Source: Xanthomarina gelatinilytica
GTDB lineage: Bacteria; Bacteroidota; Bacteroidia; Flavobacteriales; Flavobacteriaceae
Direction of reading: 5' to 3'
DNA: 64,000 bases
NCBI RefSeq assembly: GCF_000348685.1
Contig: NZ_ANLA01000004.1
Coordinates: 1-64,000 of the forward strand
Part shown: one piece after another, positions 55,195 to 63,055 of the stretch
Layout: each line of letters opens with the position of its first letter
How positions within the stretch are numbered: position 1 is the stretch's first letter
Notes under the pieces: model-generated
The model's database searches: none
Seen by the model: the letters and a program-made list of their open reading frames with translations, nothing else
What the model was told of the DNA's origin: nothing
Translations under genes and position numbers: made by a program

Positions 55195-55827
55195 ATGCCT
55201 CTTTATAAAACCCTTAGTCCTAACTCACAAACTACTGTTAAAATCTGGAAGATTACAGAATCCTATAACGATTTGTTTCAAGGCATCAACTTGAAGCCTG
55301 AAAACCTACAACGTGTTTTAAACATGAAAAGCGAGCTGCACCAAAGAGGTTTTTTAAGTGTGAGACATTTGCTGGCAGAATTTGGCTATACAGATACCGA
55401 TTTGTTTTACGACGAAAATGGCAAACCACATCTAAAAGACGGGAAACACATTTCCATTACCCACTCCTTTACTTTTTCTGGCATAATTGTAAGTGACTTT
55501 AAGGTTGGCATAGACATTGAAAAACAACGTAAAAAAATTGGTGTCATTGCCCATAAATTTATGGAATATGAGTTTCAATACCTAAAAACAGACGAGCCGG
55601 ATTACATCAATAAATTAACGGTTATCTGGTGTATAAAAGAATCTTTATACAAACTTTTTGCAACTCCTGGCCTGAGTTTTTTACAGCACACCTTGGTAAT
55701 CCCCTTTACCATAAATGAAGCTTCCACCATAGCTTGGATTGATTATCAAGATAGAAAACACAGGTATTATACCGAATTTTTTGAATTTGAAGGTTTTACC
55801 TGTGCATACGCATTGCCTTCTAAATAA
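55195..55827 (+). CDS. 4'-phosphopantetheinyl transferase superfamily protein
   Basis: This enzyme attaches phosphopantetheine from CoA to carrier proteins. The 210-aa protein has the two family motifs VGIDIEKQR near residue 105 (Mg-binding Asp and Glu) and WCIKESLYKLF near residue 147. The length fits the Sfp-like or intermediate class. A carrier protein gene is not next to it. It is followed by the GGGP-synthase homologue 26 bp downstream and is probably cotranscribed. Confidence 0.9.
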   Translation: MPLYKTLSPNSQTTVKIWKITESYNDLFQGINLKPENLQRVLNMKSELHQRGFLSVRHLLAEFGYTDTDLFYDENGKPHLKDGKHISITHSFTFSGIIVSDFKVGIDIEKQRKKIGVIAHKFMEYEFQYLKTDEPDYINKLTVIWCIKESLYKLFATPGLSFLQHTLVIPFTINEASTIAWIDYQDRKHRYYTEFFEFEGFTCAYALPSK

Positions 55828-55853
55828 AATATTTAAAATAGAACCCCGTATTT

Positions 55854-56621
55854 GTGTACCAACTAGAAACAATATATCAGCAGATAATAAAAGCCATATC
55901 CAAGTGTGAAAAACTTTTGGCCGTTTTAATAGATCCTGATAAAATGACCATTAAGATGGCATCTCAATTTATTGGGAAAATAAACCAGTCTTTGGCGACA
56001 CATATTTTTGTAGGAGGCAGTACAGTTGCAGATTTTGCTACAGAACAACTGGTTTCAGTAATTAAAAAACACACCCATTTGCCTGTAATCCTATTTCCTG
56101 GGGACGTTTCACAAATTACAGGTCAAGCTGATGCTTTGCTGTTTCTGTCTTTAATTTCCGGTAGAAATCCTGAATACTTAATAGGAAAACAGGTCGCTTC
56201 CGTATCAAAATTACGCCAAATGCACCTTGAAGTGATCCCTACAGGTTACCTGCTTATTGAAAACGGTAAAGAAACAGCTGTTCAAAAAGTTACAGGTACA
56301 AAACCAATGTCTAAAGATTCTGTTCAAGATATAGTAGACACAGCAAAAGCAGGAGAATTATTAGGCATGAAACTGATTTATTTGGAAGCTGGAAGTGGCG
56401 CTTTAAATCCAATAGATTCAACCATTATAAATAGTGTGAAAAAAGAAATATCCCTTCCTTTAATTGTTGGAGGAGGTATTAGAACAAAAAAACAATTGGA
56501 GGAAGCCTACAATTCTGGAGCAGACCTAGTGGTTATTGGGACAGCTTTTGAAGACAATGAAGCTCTTTTTGAAGAATTAGCCTCTTTGTCCTCCAGACAT
56601 TTGCCAAAAGGGGAAAATTAA
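55854..56621 (+). CDS. Geranylgeranylglyceryl/heptaprenylglyceryl phosphate synthase family protein
   Basis: This 255-aa TIM-barrel enzyme links a long isoprenyl diphosphate to sn-glycerol-1-phosphate in archaea; homologues occur in the Bacteroidota, where their lipid product is not settled for most species. Phosphate- and glycerol-phosphate-binding motifs are visible: LAVLIDPDKM near residue 22, IFVGGSTVADFA near 50, LIYLEAGSGALNP near 175 and LIVGGGIRTKKQ near 207. The start is GTG. The gene follows the phosphopantetheinyl transferase gene closely. Confidence 0.92.
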   Translation: MYQLETIYQQIIKAISKCEKLLAVLIDPDKMTIKMASQFIGKINQSLATHIFVGGSTVADFATEQLVSVIKKHTHLPVILFPGDVSQITGQADALLFLSLISGRNPEYLIGKQVASVSKLRQMHLEVIPTGYLLIENGKETAVQKVTGTKPMSKDSVQDIVDTAKAGELLGMKLIYLEAGSGALNPIDSTIINSVKKEISLPLIVGGGIRTKKQLEEAYNSGADLVVIGTAFEDNEALFEELASLSSRHLPKGEN

Positions 56622-56653
56622 AAGGATTTTATAACTTATAAGAGTAATCCTGC

Positions 56654-56671
56654 AAGGTTTTTTAAAACCTT
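56654..56671. repeat. Perfect hairpin in the spacer after the GGGP-synthase gene
   Basis: AAGGTTTT and AAAACCTT are 8-bp perfect complements with a 2-nt loop, preceded by TCCTGC. This resembles the CTGCAAGG-type intergenic palindrome of flavobacteria. It has no T-run, so it is probably not an efficient terminator. Confidence 0.4.
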
Positions 56672-56745
56672 ATAGATGTAAGCAAATATAATTTCCTTCT
56701 CTTGTGTTTGCCAAAAGACAAACGAAGGAATAAAAAATAACAGCA

Positions 56746-57006
56746 ATGAATATATCAGTAGATTTAACTTTATCGCCATTACAGGACGATTACGAAACAC
56801 ACGTTATTAGCTTTATAAAAGAATTAAGGAATTCCAAATTTACAGTTTTGGAAAACCCCTTAAGCACTCAAATTTTTGGGGAATATGATGAATTGATGCC
56901 CTTTCTGATAGCGCAAATCCATAAATCTTTTGAAGCGCAAAATATATGTGTGTTGACCATGAAACTTGTAAAAACAGACAGGAGCGACTATGAACCAAAT
57001 TTTTAA
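56746..57006 (+). CDS. Thiamine-binding (YkoF/MTH1187) family protein
   Basis: This 86-aa protein matches the thiamine-binding YkoF/MTH1187 fold: MNISVDLTLSPLQDDYETHV, then KFTVLENPLSTQIFGEYDE, and a last beta strand. Relatives bind thiamine or its precursor. The next gene, a PnuC-type transporter, overlaps its end by 17 bp, so the two are translated from one mRNA. A TPP riboswitch occurs 3.4 kb downstream in the same direction, which supports a thiamine role, though this operon lacks its own riboswitch that I can see. Confidence 0.82.
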   Translation: MNISVDLTLSPLQDDYETHVISFIKELRNSKFTVLENPLSTQIFGEYDELMPFLIAQIHKSFEAQNICVLTMKLVKTDRSDYEPNF

Positions 57007-57622
57007 TTTCTTTTTTGAGCAATACGCAACCTATGAAACCGTAGATATTGTTTTAGAAATAATAGCTGTTATTTTTGGGTTTCTATCTGTCTGGTGCTCT
57101 AAGCAAAATAATATTTTGGTCTTTCCAACAGGGATGATAAGCACAAGTATATTTGTGTATTTGCTTTTTAAATGGAGTTTATTGGGAGACATGCTTATTA
57201 ATGCTTATTACTTTATTATGAGCATCTATGGTTGGTATGTTTGGACCCGAAAGGTAGACAACACGCATTTAACACCCATCTCACTTACAAACAAAAAAGA
57301 AAAAATGGCCAGTGTTTGGATATTTATAGCCACACTATTGTTTGTATATATAGTTTACAATTCCTTTAATATGTGGACAACTTGGGTCGCTTACATAGAT
57401 ACCATAACCACAGGAATATTTTTTGTGGGCATGTGGCTTATGGCGAAACGAAAAGTGGAAAACTGGATTTTCTGGATTCTTGGCGATTTAATATCCATTC
57501 CGTTGTATTTTTATAAAGGATTTACGTTTACCAGTTTACAGTATTTAGGTTTTACAATAATTGCAATTTATGGATATATATCATGGAAGAAACTCTTAAG
57601 CAGAGAGATAGCAAGTGTATGA
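56990..57622 (+). CDS. pnuC: PnuC-type vitamin transporter (thiamine or nicotinamide riboside)
   Basis: This 210-aa inner-membrane protein has seven hydrophobic segments and the PnuC signature region (FGFLSVWCSKQNNILVFPTG near residues 29-48, and INAYYFIMSIYGWYVW near 70-85). PnuC proteins are facilitators whose vitamin substrate is trapped by a kinase. The upstream thiamine-binding-family gene suggests thiamine (the PnuT subtype); the downstream NadR-like gene suggests nicotinamide riboside. The sequence alone does not settle it. Confidence 0.9.
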   Translation: MNQIFNFFFEQYATYETVDIVLEIIAVIFGFLSVWCSKQNNILVFPTGMISTSIFVYLLFKWSLLGDMLINAYYFIMSIYGWYVWTRKVDNTHLTPISLTNKKEKMASVWIFIATLLFVYIVYNSFNMWTTWVAYIDTITTGIFFVGMWLMAKRKVENWIFWILGDLISIPLYFYKGFTFTSLQYLGFTIIAIYGYISWKKLLSREIASV

Positions 57623-58143
57623 AAATTGTGCTGTTTGGACCTGAATCTACAGGAAAAACCGTTTTGGCGAAACAATTGGCTGCCCACTACAACACACTTT
57701 GGGTCCCCGAGTTTTCTCGAATTTTTGCTGAAGAGAAAGCTAAAAAAAATGAATCCTTAACCAAAGCCGATGTTTTAACTATTGCCAAAGGACAAATAGC
57801 TTTGGAAAATGCTCTGGCAAAACAAGTAGATCGCTTATTGATTTGCGATACCAATTTGCTGGAAACCAAAGTATACAGCAAAGCGTATTACAAAGGGTAT
57901 TCACCAGAAATTTTAAATAAATATGCCTTGGAAAATTACTATAATCTCTATTTTTTAACTAATATTGATATCCCATGGGAATTTGATGGGATAAGAGACA
58001 AACCCCATGAAAGGGAAGTTATGTTTAACTTGTTCCAGGACGAGTTAATTAACAACAACTTACCATATGTGTTATTATCAGGAAGTTTCTCCAAACGCTT
58101 GGATACAGCTATTGAGCACATAGATAAATTATTAAAAAAGTAA
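57619..58143 (+). CDS. NadR-like P-loop ATPase/kinase
   Basis: From the ATG at 57619, which overlaps the pnuC stop by four bases (ATGA), the protein is 174 aa. The Walker A motif is LFGPESTGKTVLAKQL and a second block is LICDTNLLETKVYSKAY. It matches the C-terminal kinase domain of NadR (ribosylnicotinamide kinase) without the DNA-binding and adenylyltransferase domains. It probably phosphorylates the vitamin brought in by the neighbouring transporter. A thiamine kinase activity is an untested alternative. Confidence 0.85.
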   Translation: MKIVLFGPESTGKTVLAKQLAAHYNTLWVPEFSRIFAEEKAKKNESLTKADVLTIAKGQIALENALAKQVDRLLICDTNLLETKVYSKAYYKGYSPEILNKYALENYYNLYFLTNIDIPWEFDGIRDKPHEREVMFNLFQDELINNNLPYVLLSGSFSKRLDTAIEHIDKLLKK

Positions 58144-58147
58144 TTTC

Positions 58148-59698
58148 ATGTTTTCCGAAAAAGACATCAACCAGATTTTAAATAAAGGCTTAACAGTAAA
58201 TAAAATTATCAAACAAATTGAACTGTTTAAAACCGGTTTGCCATTTATTAACCTAGAATCTGCTGCCACCATACAAAATGGAATTTTACAACTCTCTGAA
58301 TCTGAAAAACAAGCATATATAAATTTGTTCGATTCTAAACGAAACAAGCATTCCATTATAAAATTTGTACCAGCTTCTGGTGCAGCAACCAGAATGTTTA
58401 AGTCGTTTTTTAGTTTTATAGAAGATTACAATCCAGATCAAGAAACTGTAAATGCTTACATAAACAGAACCAAAGAATCCTTATTGGCTGTGTTTTTTGT
58501 TGGATTGGAAAAACTCCCTTTTTACAACATTGTGTTAAATAAAATAAAGGATATTTATCCAGATTACCATCAATCCTCTACAGACATGCAACGTTATATG
58601 TTTGTAAAAACCATGCTGGATCCAGATAAGTTAAACTTTGGTTTTTACCCAAAGGGACTTTTGCCTTTTCATAAATACAAAGAACACATTGCTACAGCTT
58701 TTGAAGAGCATTTGTTTGAAGCTGCCCTCTATGCTTCTACCAACAACAAAGCACATTTACACTACACCATTTCAGAAAAATACAAAGATATTTTTGACGA
58801 CGAGTTTAAAAAAATACAAACCATTGTTGAGCGTAAAACCAATACCAGATTTGAAATTTCCTTTTCCTATCAAAAAGAAGCCACAGATACCATTGCTGTA
58901 ACAGAAGACAACCAACCTTTTAGACTGGAAGATGGCAGTTTGTTGTTTAGACCTTCTGGTCATGGCGCCTTACTTTCAAATTTAAACGATTTGGATGCCG
59001 ATATTATTTTCATCAAGAACATAGATAACGTGGTGGTTTTTAAATATGAAAACGATGTAAGCGAATACAAAAAAATGTTGGCTGGAATTTTAATGGACAT
59101 CCAAAGTCAAGCTTTTGAATACTTAAGACTCTTAGAAAGCCAAACAATTTCTGAAAATACAATAGTTGAGATTGCCAATTTCCTTTCCAATAAAATGAAT
59201 GTGGTTATTTCTTCTGAATTTGAAAAATATGCCAAGGAATATCAGATTGATTACTTAAGGGACAAGCTTAACAGACCGATACGTGTTTGTGGGATGGTAA
59301 AAAATGAAGGGGAACCTGGAGGAGGCCCTTTTTGGGTTAAGGAAGAAAGTGGCCAAGTATCCTTACAAATCGTGGAGTCTGCACAAATCAACAAAAAAGA
59401 CAAGCATCAAAAAGACATTTTAAAAAATGCCACGCATTTCAATCCCGTAGATTTGGTTTGTGGTATCAAAGATTATCAAGGCAATCCGTTTAATTTAGAA
59501 AGCTTTATAGATCATAAAACAGCATTCATAACCATGAAAACCAAAACCGGTAAGGACCTTAAAGCTCTTGAATTGCCTGGTCTTTGGAATGGAAGCATGG
59601 CAAACTGGAATACCATTTTTGTAGAAGTGCCACTAATTACCTTTAATCCTGTTAAAACGGTAACAGATTTATTGAAACCAACCCATCAAGTGCAATAA
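58148..59698 (+). CDS. DUF4301 family protein
   Basis: This 516-aa soluble protein matches the DUF4301 family of the Bacteroidota. It has FVPASGAATRMFKSF near residues 75-90, LPFHKYKEHIATAFEEH near 175 and GMVKNEGEPGGGPFWV near 380, in a region with a nucleotidyltransferase-like look. The function is unknown. It lies 4 bp after the NadR-like gene and 1 bp before arfB, so the five genes from 56746 probably form one operon. Confidence 0.85.
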   Translation: MFSEKDINQILNKGLTVNKIIKQIELFKTGLPFINLESAATIQNGILQLSESEKQAYINLFDSKRNKHSIIKFVPASGAATRMFKSFFSFIEDYNPDQETVNAYINRTKESLLAVFFVGLEKLPFYNIVLNKIKDIYPDYHQSSTDMQRYMFVKTMLDPDKLNFGFYPKGLLPFHKYKEHIATAFEEHLFEAALYASTNNKAHLHYTISEKYKDIFDDEFKKIQTIVERKTNTRFEISFSYQKEATDTIAVTEDNQPFRLEDGSLLFRPSGHGALLSNLNDLDADIIFIKNIDNVVVFKYENDVSEYKKMLAGILMDIQSQAFEYLRLLESQTISENTIVEIANFLSNKMNVVISSEFEKYAKEYQIDYLRDKLNRPIRVCGMVKNEGEPGGGPFWVKEESGQVSLQIVESAQINKKDKHQKDILKNATHFNPVDLVCGIKDYQGNPFNLESFIDHKTAFITMKTKTGKDLKALELPGLWNGSMANWNTIFVEVPLITFNPVKTVTDLLKPTHQVQ

Positions 59699-59699
59699 C

Positions 59700-60104
59700 A
59701 TGTTTGATGAAGCCTTGCTTATTTCTGAACTGACCTATAAAGCCATTAGAAGTTCTGGTGCTGGAGGACAACATGTCAATAAAGTGGCTTCTAAAGTGGT
59801 TTTAAATTTCAATTTGAAACAATCGGAAGTGTTTTCAGAGGCACAAAAAAACTTACTTCTCAATAATTTATCCAATAGGCTAACAACTGATGGGATTCTT
59901 ATATTACAAAGCGATGAGAGCAGAAGTCAGCATAAAAACAAAGAACTTGTTGTAAAACGTTTTCTAGACCTTATTAAGCAAGGTTTAAAAGTCCCAAAAA
60001 AACGAAAACCCACAAAAATCCCAAAAGCCGTTAAACTAAAACGCTTATCAAAAAAGAAGCAACAAGCTGACAAGAAAGCCAATAGAAAGCCACCTGAAGT
60101 CTAG
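59700..60104 (+). CDS. arfB: Alternative ribosome-rescue peptidyl-tRNA hydrolase ArfB
   Basis: ArfB releases stalled nascent chains from ribosomes lacking a stop codon. The 134-aa protein has the catalytic GGQ in SGAGGQHVNKVASKV (residues 19-33) and a Lys-rich C-terminal tail that enters the empty mRNA channel (from about residue 95). It is the last gene before the TPP riboswitch. Confidence 0.96.
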   Translation: MFDEALLISELTYKAIRSSGAGGQHVNKVASKVVLNFNLKQSEVFSEAQKNLLLNNLSNRLTTDGILILQSDESRSQHKNKELVVKRFLDLIKQGLKVPKKRKPTKIPKAVKLKRLSKKKQQADKKANRKPPEV

Positions 60105-60192
60105 TATTCTGTCGCTGTTTACTAGAAGCGTTTTTACTAACTTTTTTAAGGTTTTATTGCCGAAAAACAAAAAATCTGATTTACCTTTGCAG

Positions 60193-60366
60193 CGTTCTCA
60201 AAAAGGGGTGCTTTTTTGATTGACGATTGCAGATTAACGATTATAGATTGCTGAATTTAAAACCTTCATAAAAAATCTTGAATCCCAAATCCTGAATCTT
60301 AAATCTTTTAGGCTGAGATCATACCCAATGAACCTAGAACAGGTAATGCTGTTTAGGGACTTTATA
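60193..60366 (+). promoter_or_regulatory. TPP riboswitch (THI element) upstream of the TonB receptor
   Basis: The conserved 3' core is clear: GGCTGAGATCATACCC (60311-60326), then TGAACCTAGAACAGG, then AATGCTGTTTAGGGA (60345-60359). The 5' strand GGGGTGC is at 60205-60211. These are the invariant parts of the thiamine-pyrophosphate aptamer. The two halves are unusually far apart: about 100 nt lie between GGGGTGC and GGCTGAGA, so the variable P3 arm is greatly enlarged. P1 looks weak. The receptor gene starts 115 bp downstream, and the leader between aptamer and gene carries two hairpins. Confidence 0.9.
60218..60308. repeat. Two facing five-unit heptamer arrays inside the riboswitch P3 arm
   Basis: Five GATTnnn units fill 60218-60252 (GATTGAC, GATTGCA, GATTAAC, GATTATA, GATTGCT). 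Five AATCnnn units fill 60274-60308 (AATCTTG, AATCCCA, AATCCTG, AATCTTA, AATCTTT). GATT and AATC are complementary, so the arms can pair as five 4-bp helices separated by 3-nt internal loops around a 21-nt loop. Confidence 0.8.
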
Positions 60367-60383
60367 CACAATTTTGTGTTACG

Positions 60384-60413
60384 TGTCATGCTAAGCTTGG
60401 CGAAGCATCTCAC
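60384..60413. repeat. Dispersed intergenic repeat, copy C
   Basis: The sequence TGTCATGCTAAGCTTGGCG then AAGCATCTCAC matches the TGTCA...AGC...CGAAG layout of copy B at 12707. It forms a local hairpin (ATGCT / AGCAT). It lies between the TPP aptamer and the receptor start, so it is part of the regulated leader. A second hairpin ACACAA / TTGTGT is at 60366-60379. Confidence 0.6.
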
Positions 60414-60479
60414 AATAAAAATCATTTACTAACAAAAGAATAATCACCTCTTTTTATTCGAATAAATTTATTTAATCGA

Positions 60480-62699
60480 ATGAAACTTTTATTCAACCAC
60501 CTGTCTTTTAAAAGTAGGCAGAACCTTCACATTTTTTTACTTTTTTTATTTTTTGGCTTTTCAGCTTTTTCTCAGGAAAAACAACAAGATTCCACACAAT
60601 TGGAAACCTTGAACGAAGTATTGGTAAAAGCTGTTCGTGTCAATGCCACGTCTCCAATTACCCACTCTAATGTAACCAAGGAACAGTTGCAAAAGCGAAA
60701 TTTAGGACAAGACGTCCCTATTTTATTGAATTATTTACCTTCGGTTGTAACCACTTCCGATGCTGGAGCTGGTGTGGGTTACACTGGAATTCGGGTTCGA
60801 GGCGTGAATGCGCAATCCACAAACGTAACCATTAACGGCATACCATATAACGATGCCGAATCCTTGGGGACTTTTTGGGTGAATTTGGGCGACTTTGCCT
60901 CTTCTGTAGAAAGCCTGCAACTGCAACGTGGCGTAGGAACCTCTACCAATGGCTCAGGTGCGTTTGGAGCTAGTATCAATGTGCTTACAGATGCAGTTTC
61001 AAATAAAGCATACGGAGAAATTGCCAATAGTTTTGGGAGTTTTAACACTTGGAAACATACCGTAAAATTTAGTACTGGACTGCTAAACGACCACATAGAA
61101 ATTGCTGGACGTTTGTCTCAAATAACATCCAATGGCTACATAGATAGGGCTTCTTCAAATTTAAAGTCTTATTTTCTTCAAGCCTCCTATGTGGATGAAA
61201 GCACCTTAATAAAAGCCATTACCTTTAGTGGAAAGGAAGTAACCTATCAATCTTGGAACGGGATTGAAGACCCTTATCTTTTAGAACACGATAGAACCTT
61301 TAACTCTGCTGGCATGTATACCGATGAGAATGGTAATGTGCAGTTTTACGATAATGAGGTTGACAATTACCAGCAAGATCATTACCAATTTCATTGGAAC
61401 CAAAAAATCAACAATAACTGGTCTACCAATCTTGCCTTAAATTACACCAAAGGAAAAGGTTATTTTGAGCAATACAAAGAAGACCAGGCATTTGTGGACT
61501 ATGGATTGGAGAATGTGGACATAGGTAATGAAACCCTTACTGAAACCGACTTGATAAGACGCAGGTGGCTGGATAACGATTTTTATGTAGTAAACGCCAA
61601 TGTGAATTACAAAACAAATGCCTTAAATGTTATTTTAGGAACCTCTTACAGCACTTATTCTGGAGATCATTTTGGTGAAATTATTTGGGCCCAATATGCA
61701 AGCAATAGCATGATAAGGGACAGGTATTACAATGGAAATGGCAAAAAAATAGATGCGAGTTCGTTTGCCAAAGCCACATATAGATTAAATGAACATCTTA
61801 GTTTATACCTGGATTTGCAATCCCGTTATGTACATTATAAAACTACTGGAACAAATTCCGATGTGGCACCTTTTATTGTGGATAAAAATTATCATTTCTT
61901 CAACCCAAAAGCAGGAGTCTCTTATAATATAAATACCAATAACAACCTGTATTTTTCTTATGCAAGAGCCAATAGAGAACCTAACAGGGATGATTTTGAA
62001 AATAATGCCGATGTCAAACCAGAGCAATTAAACGATTTTGAATTGGGCTGGAGGCATACATCCAACCTTTTTAGCCTAAACACCAACCTATACTACATGC
62101 TCTATAACGAACAATTGGTTCTAACAGGCGCCATAAATAATAGTGGGAACCCTATTAGGGAAAATTCTGGAAAAAGTTACCGTTTGGGTCTGGAAGTAGA
62201 TGCTGTTTTTAATATTTCCAAAGCATTTAGCGTACAACCAAACATGGCTTTAAGCATGAATAAAAACAAAGAGACCTTTGCTTCTATTGATGGAAGGATA
62301 GTTGATTTAGGGGAAACCAATATTTCGTTTTCACCAAACATAGTAGCAGGAAATGCATTTGTTTTTAAGCCAATTAATGGCTTGCAAATGTCTTTGTTAA
62401 GCAAATTTGTTGGCGAGCAATATATGGGAAATACAGATTCTGAAACCTCCAAATTGGACAGTTATTTTGTGAACGATTTTAATGTGATGTACGAAATTGA
62501 AACTCCTTCAATATTTAAAACTATTGTCATTTCTGGTTTGGTAAACAATCTCTTTGGAGAAAAATACAGTTCTAATGGTTTTTACTACACCTATGATGAT
62601 ACTTGGTCAGATCCGAACCAAATAACCACTATTGAAGGAACGGGATATTATCCACAAGCAACCAGAAACTTTTTGTTGGGTGTAACTTTAAAGTTTTAA
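60480..62699 (+). CDS. TPP-regulated TonB-dependent outer-membrane receptor
   Basis: This 739-aa protein has a signal peptide (FLLFLFFGFSAFSQ), a plug domain (residues about 45-175, with GIRVRGVNAQSTNVTINGIP and QRGVGTSTNGSGAFGASIN) and a C-terminal 22-strand barrel ending in TLKF with a final aromatic residue. The TonB-box candidate is near TLNEVLVKAV. Control by a TPP riboswitch marks it as the thiamine or thiamine-phosphate receptor, as for thiamine receptors described in the Bacteroidota. It probably works with the PnuC-type transporter and kinase encoded just upstream. A strong terminator follows. Confidence 0.92.
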   Translation: MKLLFNHLSFKSRQNLHIFLLFLFFGFSAFSQEKQQDSTQLETLNEVLVKAVRVNATSPITHSNVTKEQLQKRNLGQDVPILLNYLPSVVTTSDAGAGVGYTGIRVRGVNAQSTNVTINGIPYNDAESLGTFWVNLGDFASSVESLQLQRGVGTSTNGSGAFGASINVLTDAVSNKAYGEIANSFGSFNTWKHTVKFSTGLLNDHIEIAGRLSQITSNGYIDRASSNLKSYFLQASYVDESTLIKAITFSGKEVTYQSWNGIEDPYLLEHDRTFNSAGMYTDENGNVQFYDNEVDNYQQDHYQFHWNQKINNNWSTNLALNYTKGKGYFEQYKEDQAFVDYGLENVDIGNETLTETDLIRRRWLDNDFYVVNANVNYKTNALNVILGTSYSTYSGDHFGEIIWAQYASNSMIRDRYYNGNGKKIDASSFAKATYRLNEHLSLYLDLQSRYVHYKTTGTNSDVAPFIVDKNYHFFNPKAGVSYNINTNNNLYFSYARANREPNRDDFENNADVKPEQLNDFELGWRHTSNLFSLNTNLYYMLYNEQLVLTGAINNSGNPIRENSGKSYRLGLEVDAVFNISKAFSVQPNMALSMNKNKETFASIDGRIVDLGETNISFSPNIVAGNAFVFKPINGLQMSLLSKFVGEQYMGNTDSETSKLDSYFVNDFNVMYEIETPSIFKTIVISGLVNNLFGEKYSSNGFYYTYDDTWSDPNQITTIEGTGYYPQATRNFLLGVTLKF

Positions 62700-62713
62700 A
62701 ATTCCAATTAACA

Positions 62714-62750
62714 AAAAACTCCCAAGCTAAATTAGCTTGGGAGTTTTTAT
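62714..62750 (+). terminator. Rho-independent terminator of the receptor gene
   Basis: AAAAACTCCCAAGCTAA and TTAGCTTGGGAGTTTTT form a 17-bp perfect stem around a single A; the centre would open into a loop. A T-run follows. It starts 15 bp after the receptor stop. Confidence 0.92.
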
Positions 62751-62756
62751 TTCAAG

Positions 62757-62798
62757 TACGGAAAAACCGTAATTTATTTTAGCGCTTTTCGATGAAAT
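62757..62798. promoter_or_regulatory. Composite palindromic element, second copy
   Basis: TACGG-AAAAA-CCGTA (62757-62771) is followed after 14 bp by TTTTCGATGAAAT (62786-62798). At 11811-11849 a TACG...CGTA palindrome is followed after 9 bp by TTTTTCGATGAAAT. The shared order and sequence suggest one functional element or one repeat family. It lies 258 bp before the next gene. The rest of 62700-63055 holds a repeat and hairpins but no gene. Confidence 0.45.
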
Positions 62799-62862
62799 GC
62801 TTAAATATCTTAAAAATGTCTGTTCAGTCAATTTTTTTTTTAATAAATTCCAGTTGTCTAAA

Positions 62863-62894
62863 TATCATGGCGAGCAAATTTAGAAGTCTCTCAA
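62863..62894. repeat. Dispersed intergenic repeat, possible copy D
   Basis: TATCATGGCGAGCAAATTT followed by AGAAGTCTCTC has the TRTCAT...GAGC start seen at copy A (11931). The rest has diverged. It is the weakest of the four members. Confidence 0.35.
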
Positions 62895-62923
62895 CAAGAT
62901 TTTTAGATTTTTAGTTCGAACAT

Positions 62924-62944
62924 AACTAGCGCTAGTTTTTTTTA
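62924..62944 (+). terminator. Possible weak terminator
   Basis: The palindrome AACTAGCGCTAGTT is followed directly by a run of T. The stem is short (5 bp plus a GCGC turn), and the receptor gene already has a strong terminator upstream, so function is uncertain. Confidence 0.35.
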
Positions 62945-63055
62945 TTCAAAAGACTTCTTCTTTAAAGGCTTCTAAAATTAAGGCTTCTAAGCAGGTTTTG
63001 TTTAACCAACCAGTTTTGAAAAAAATATTTTGAACTGGTTTAAATTTTAGAAATT

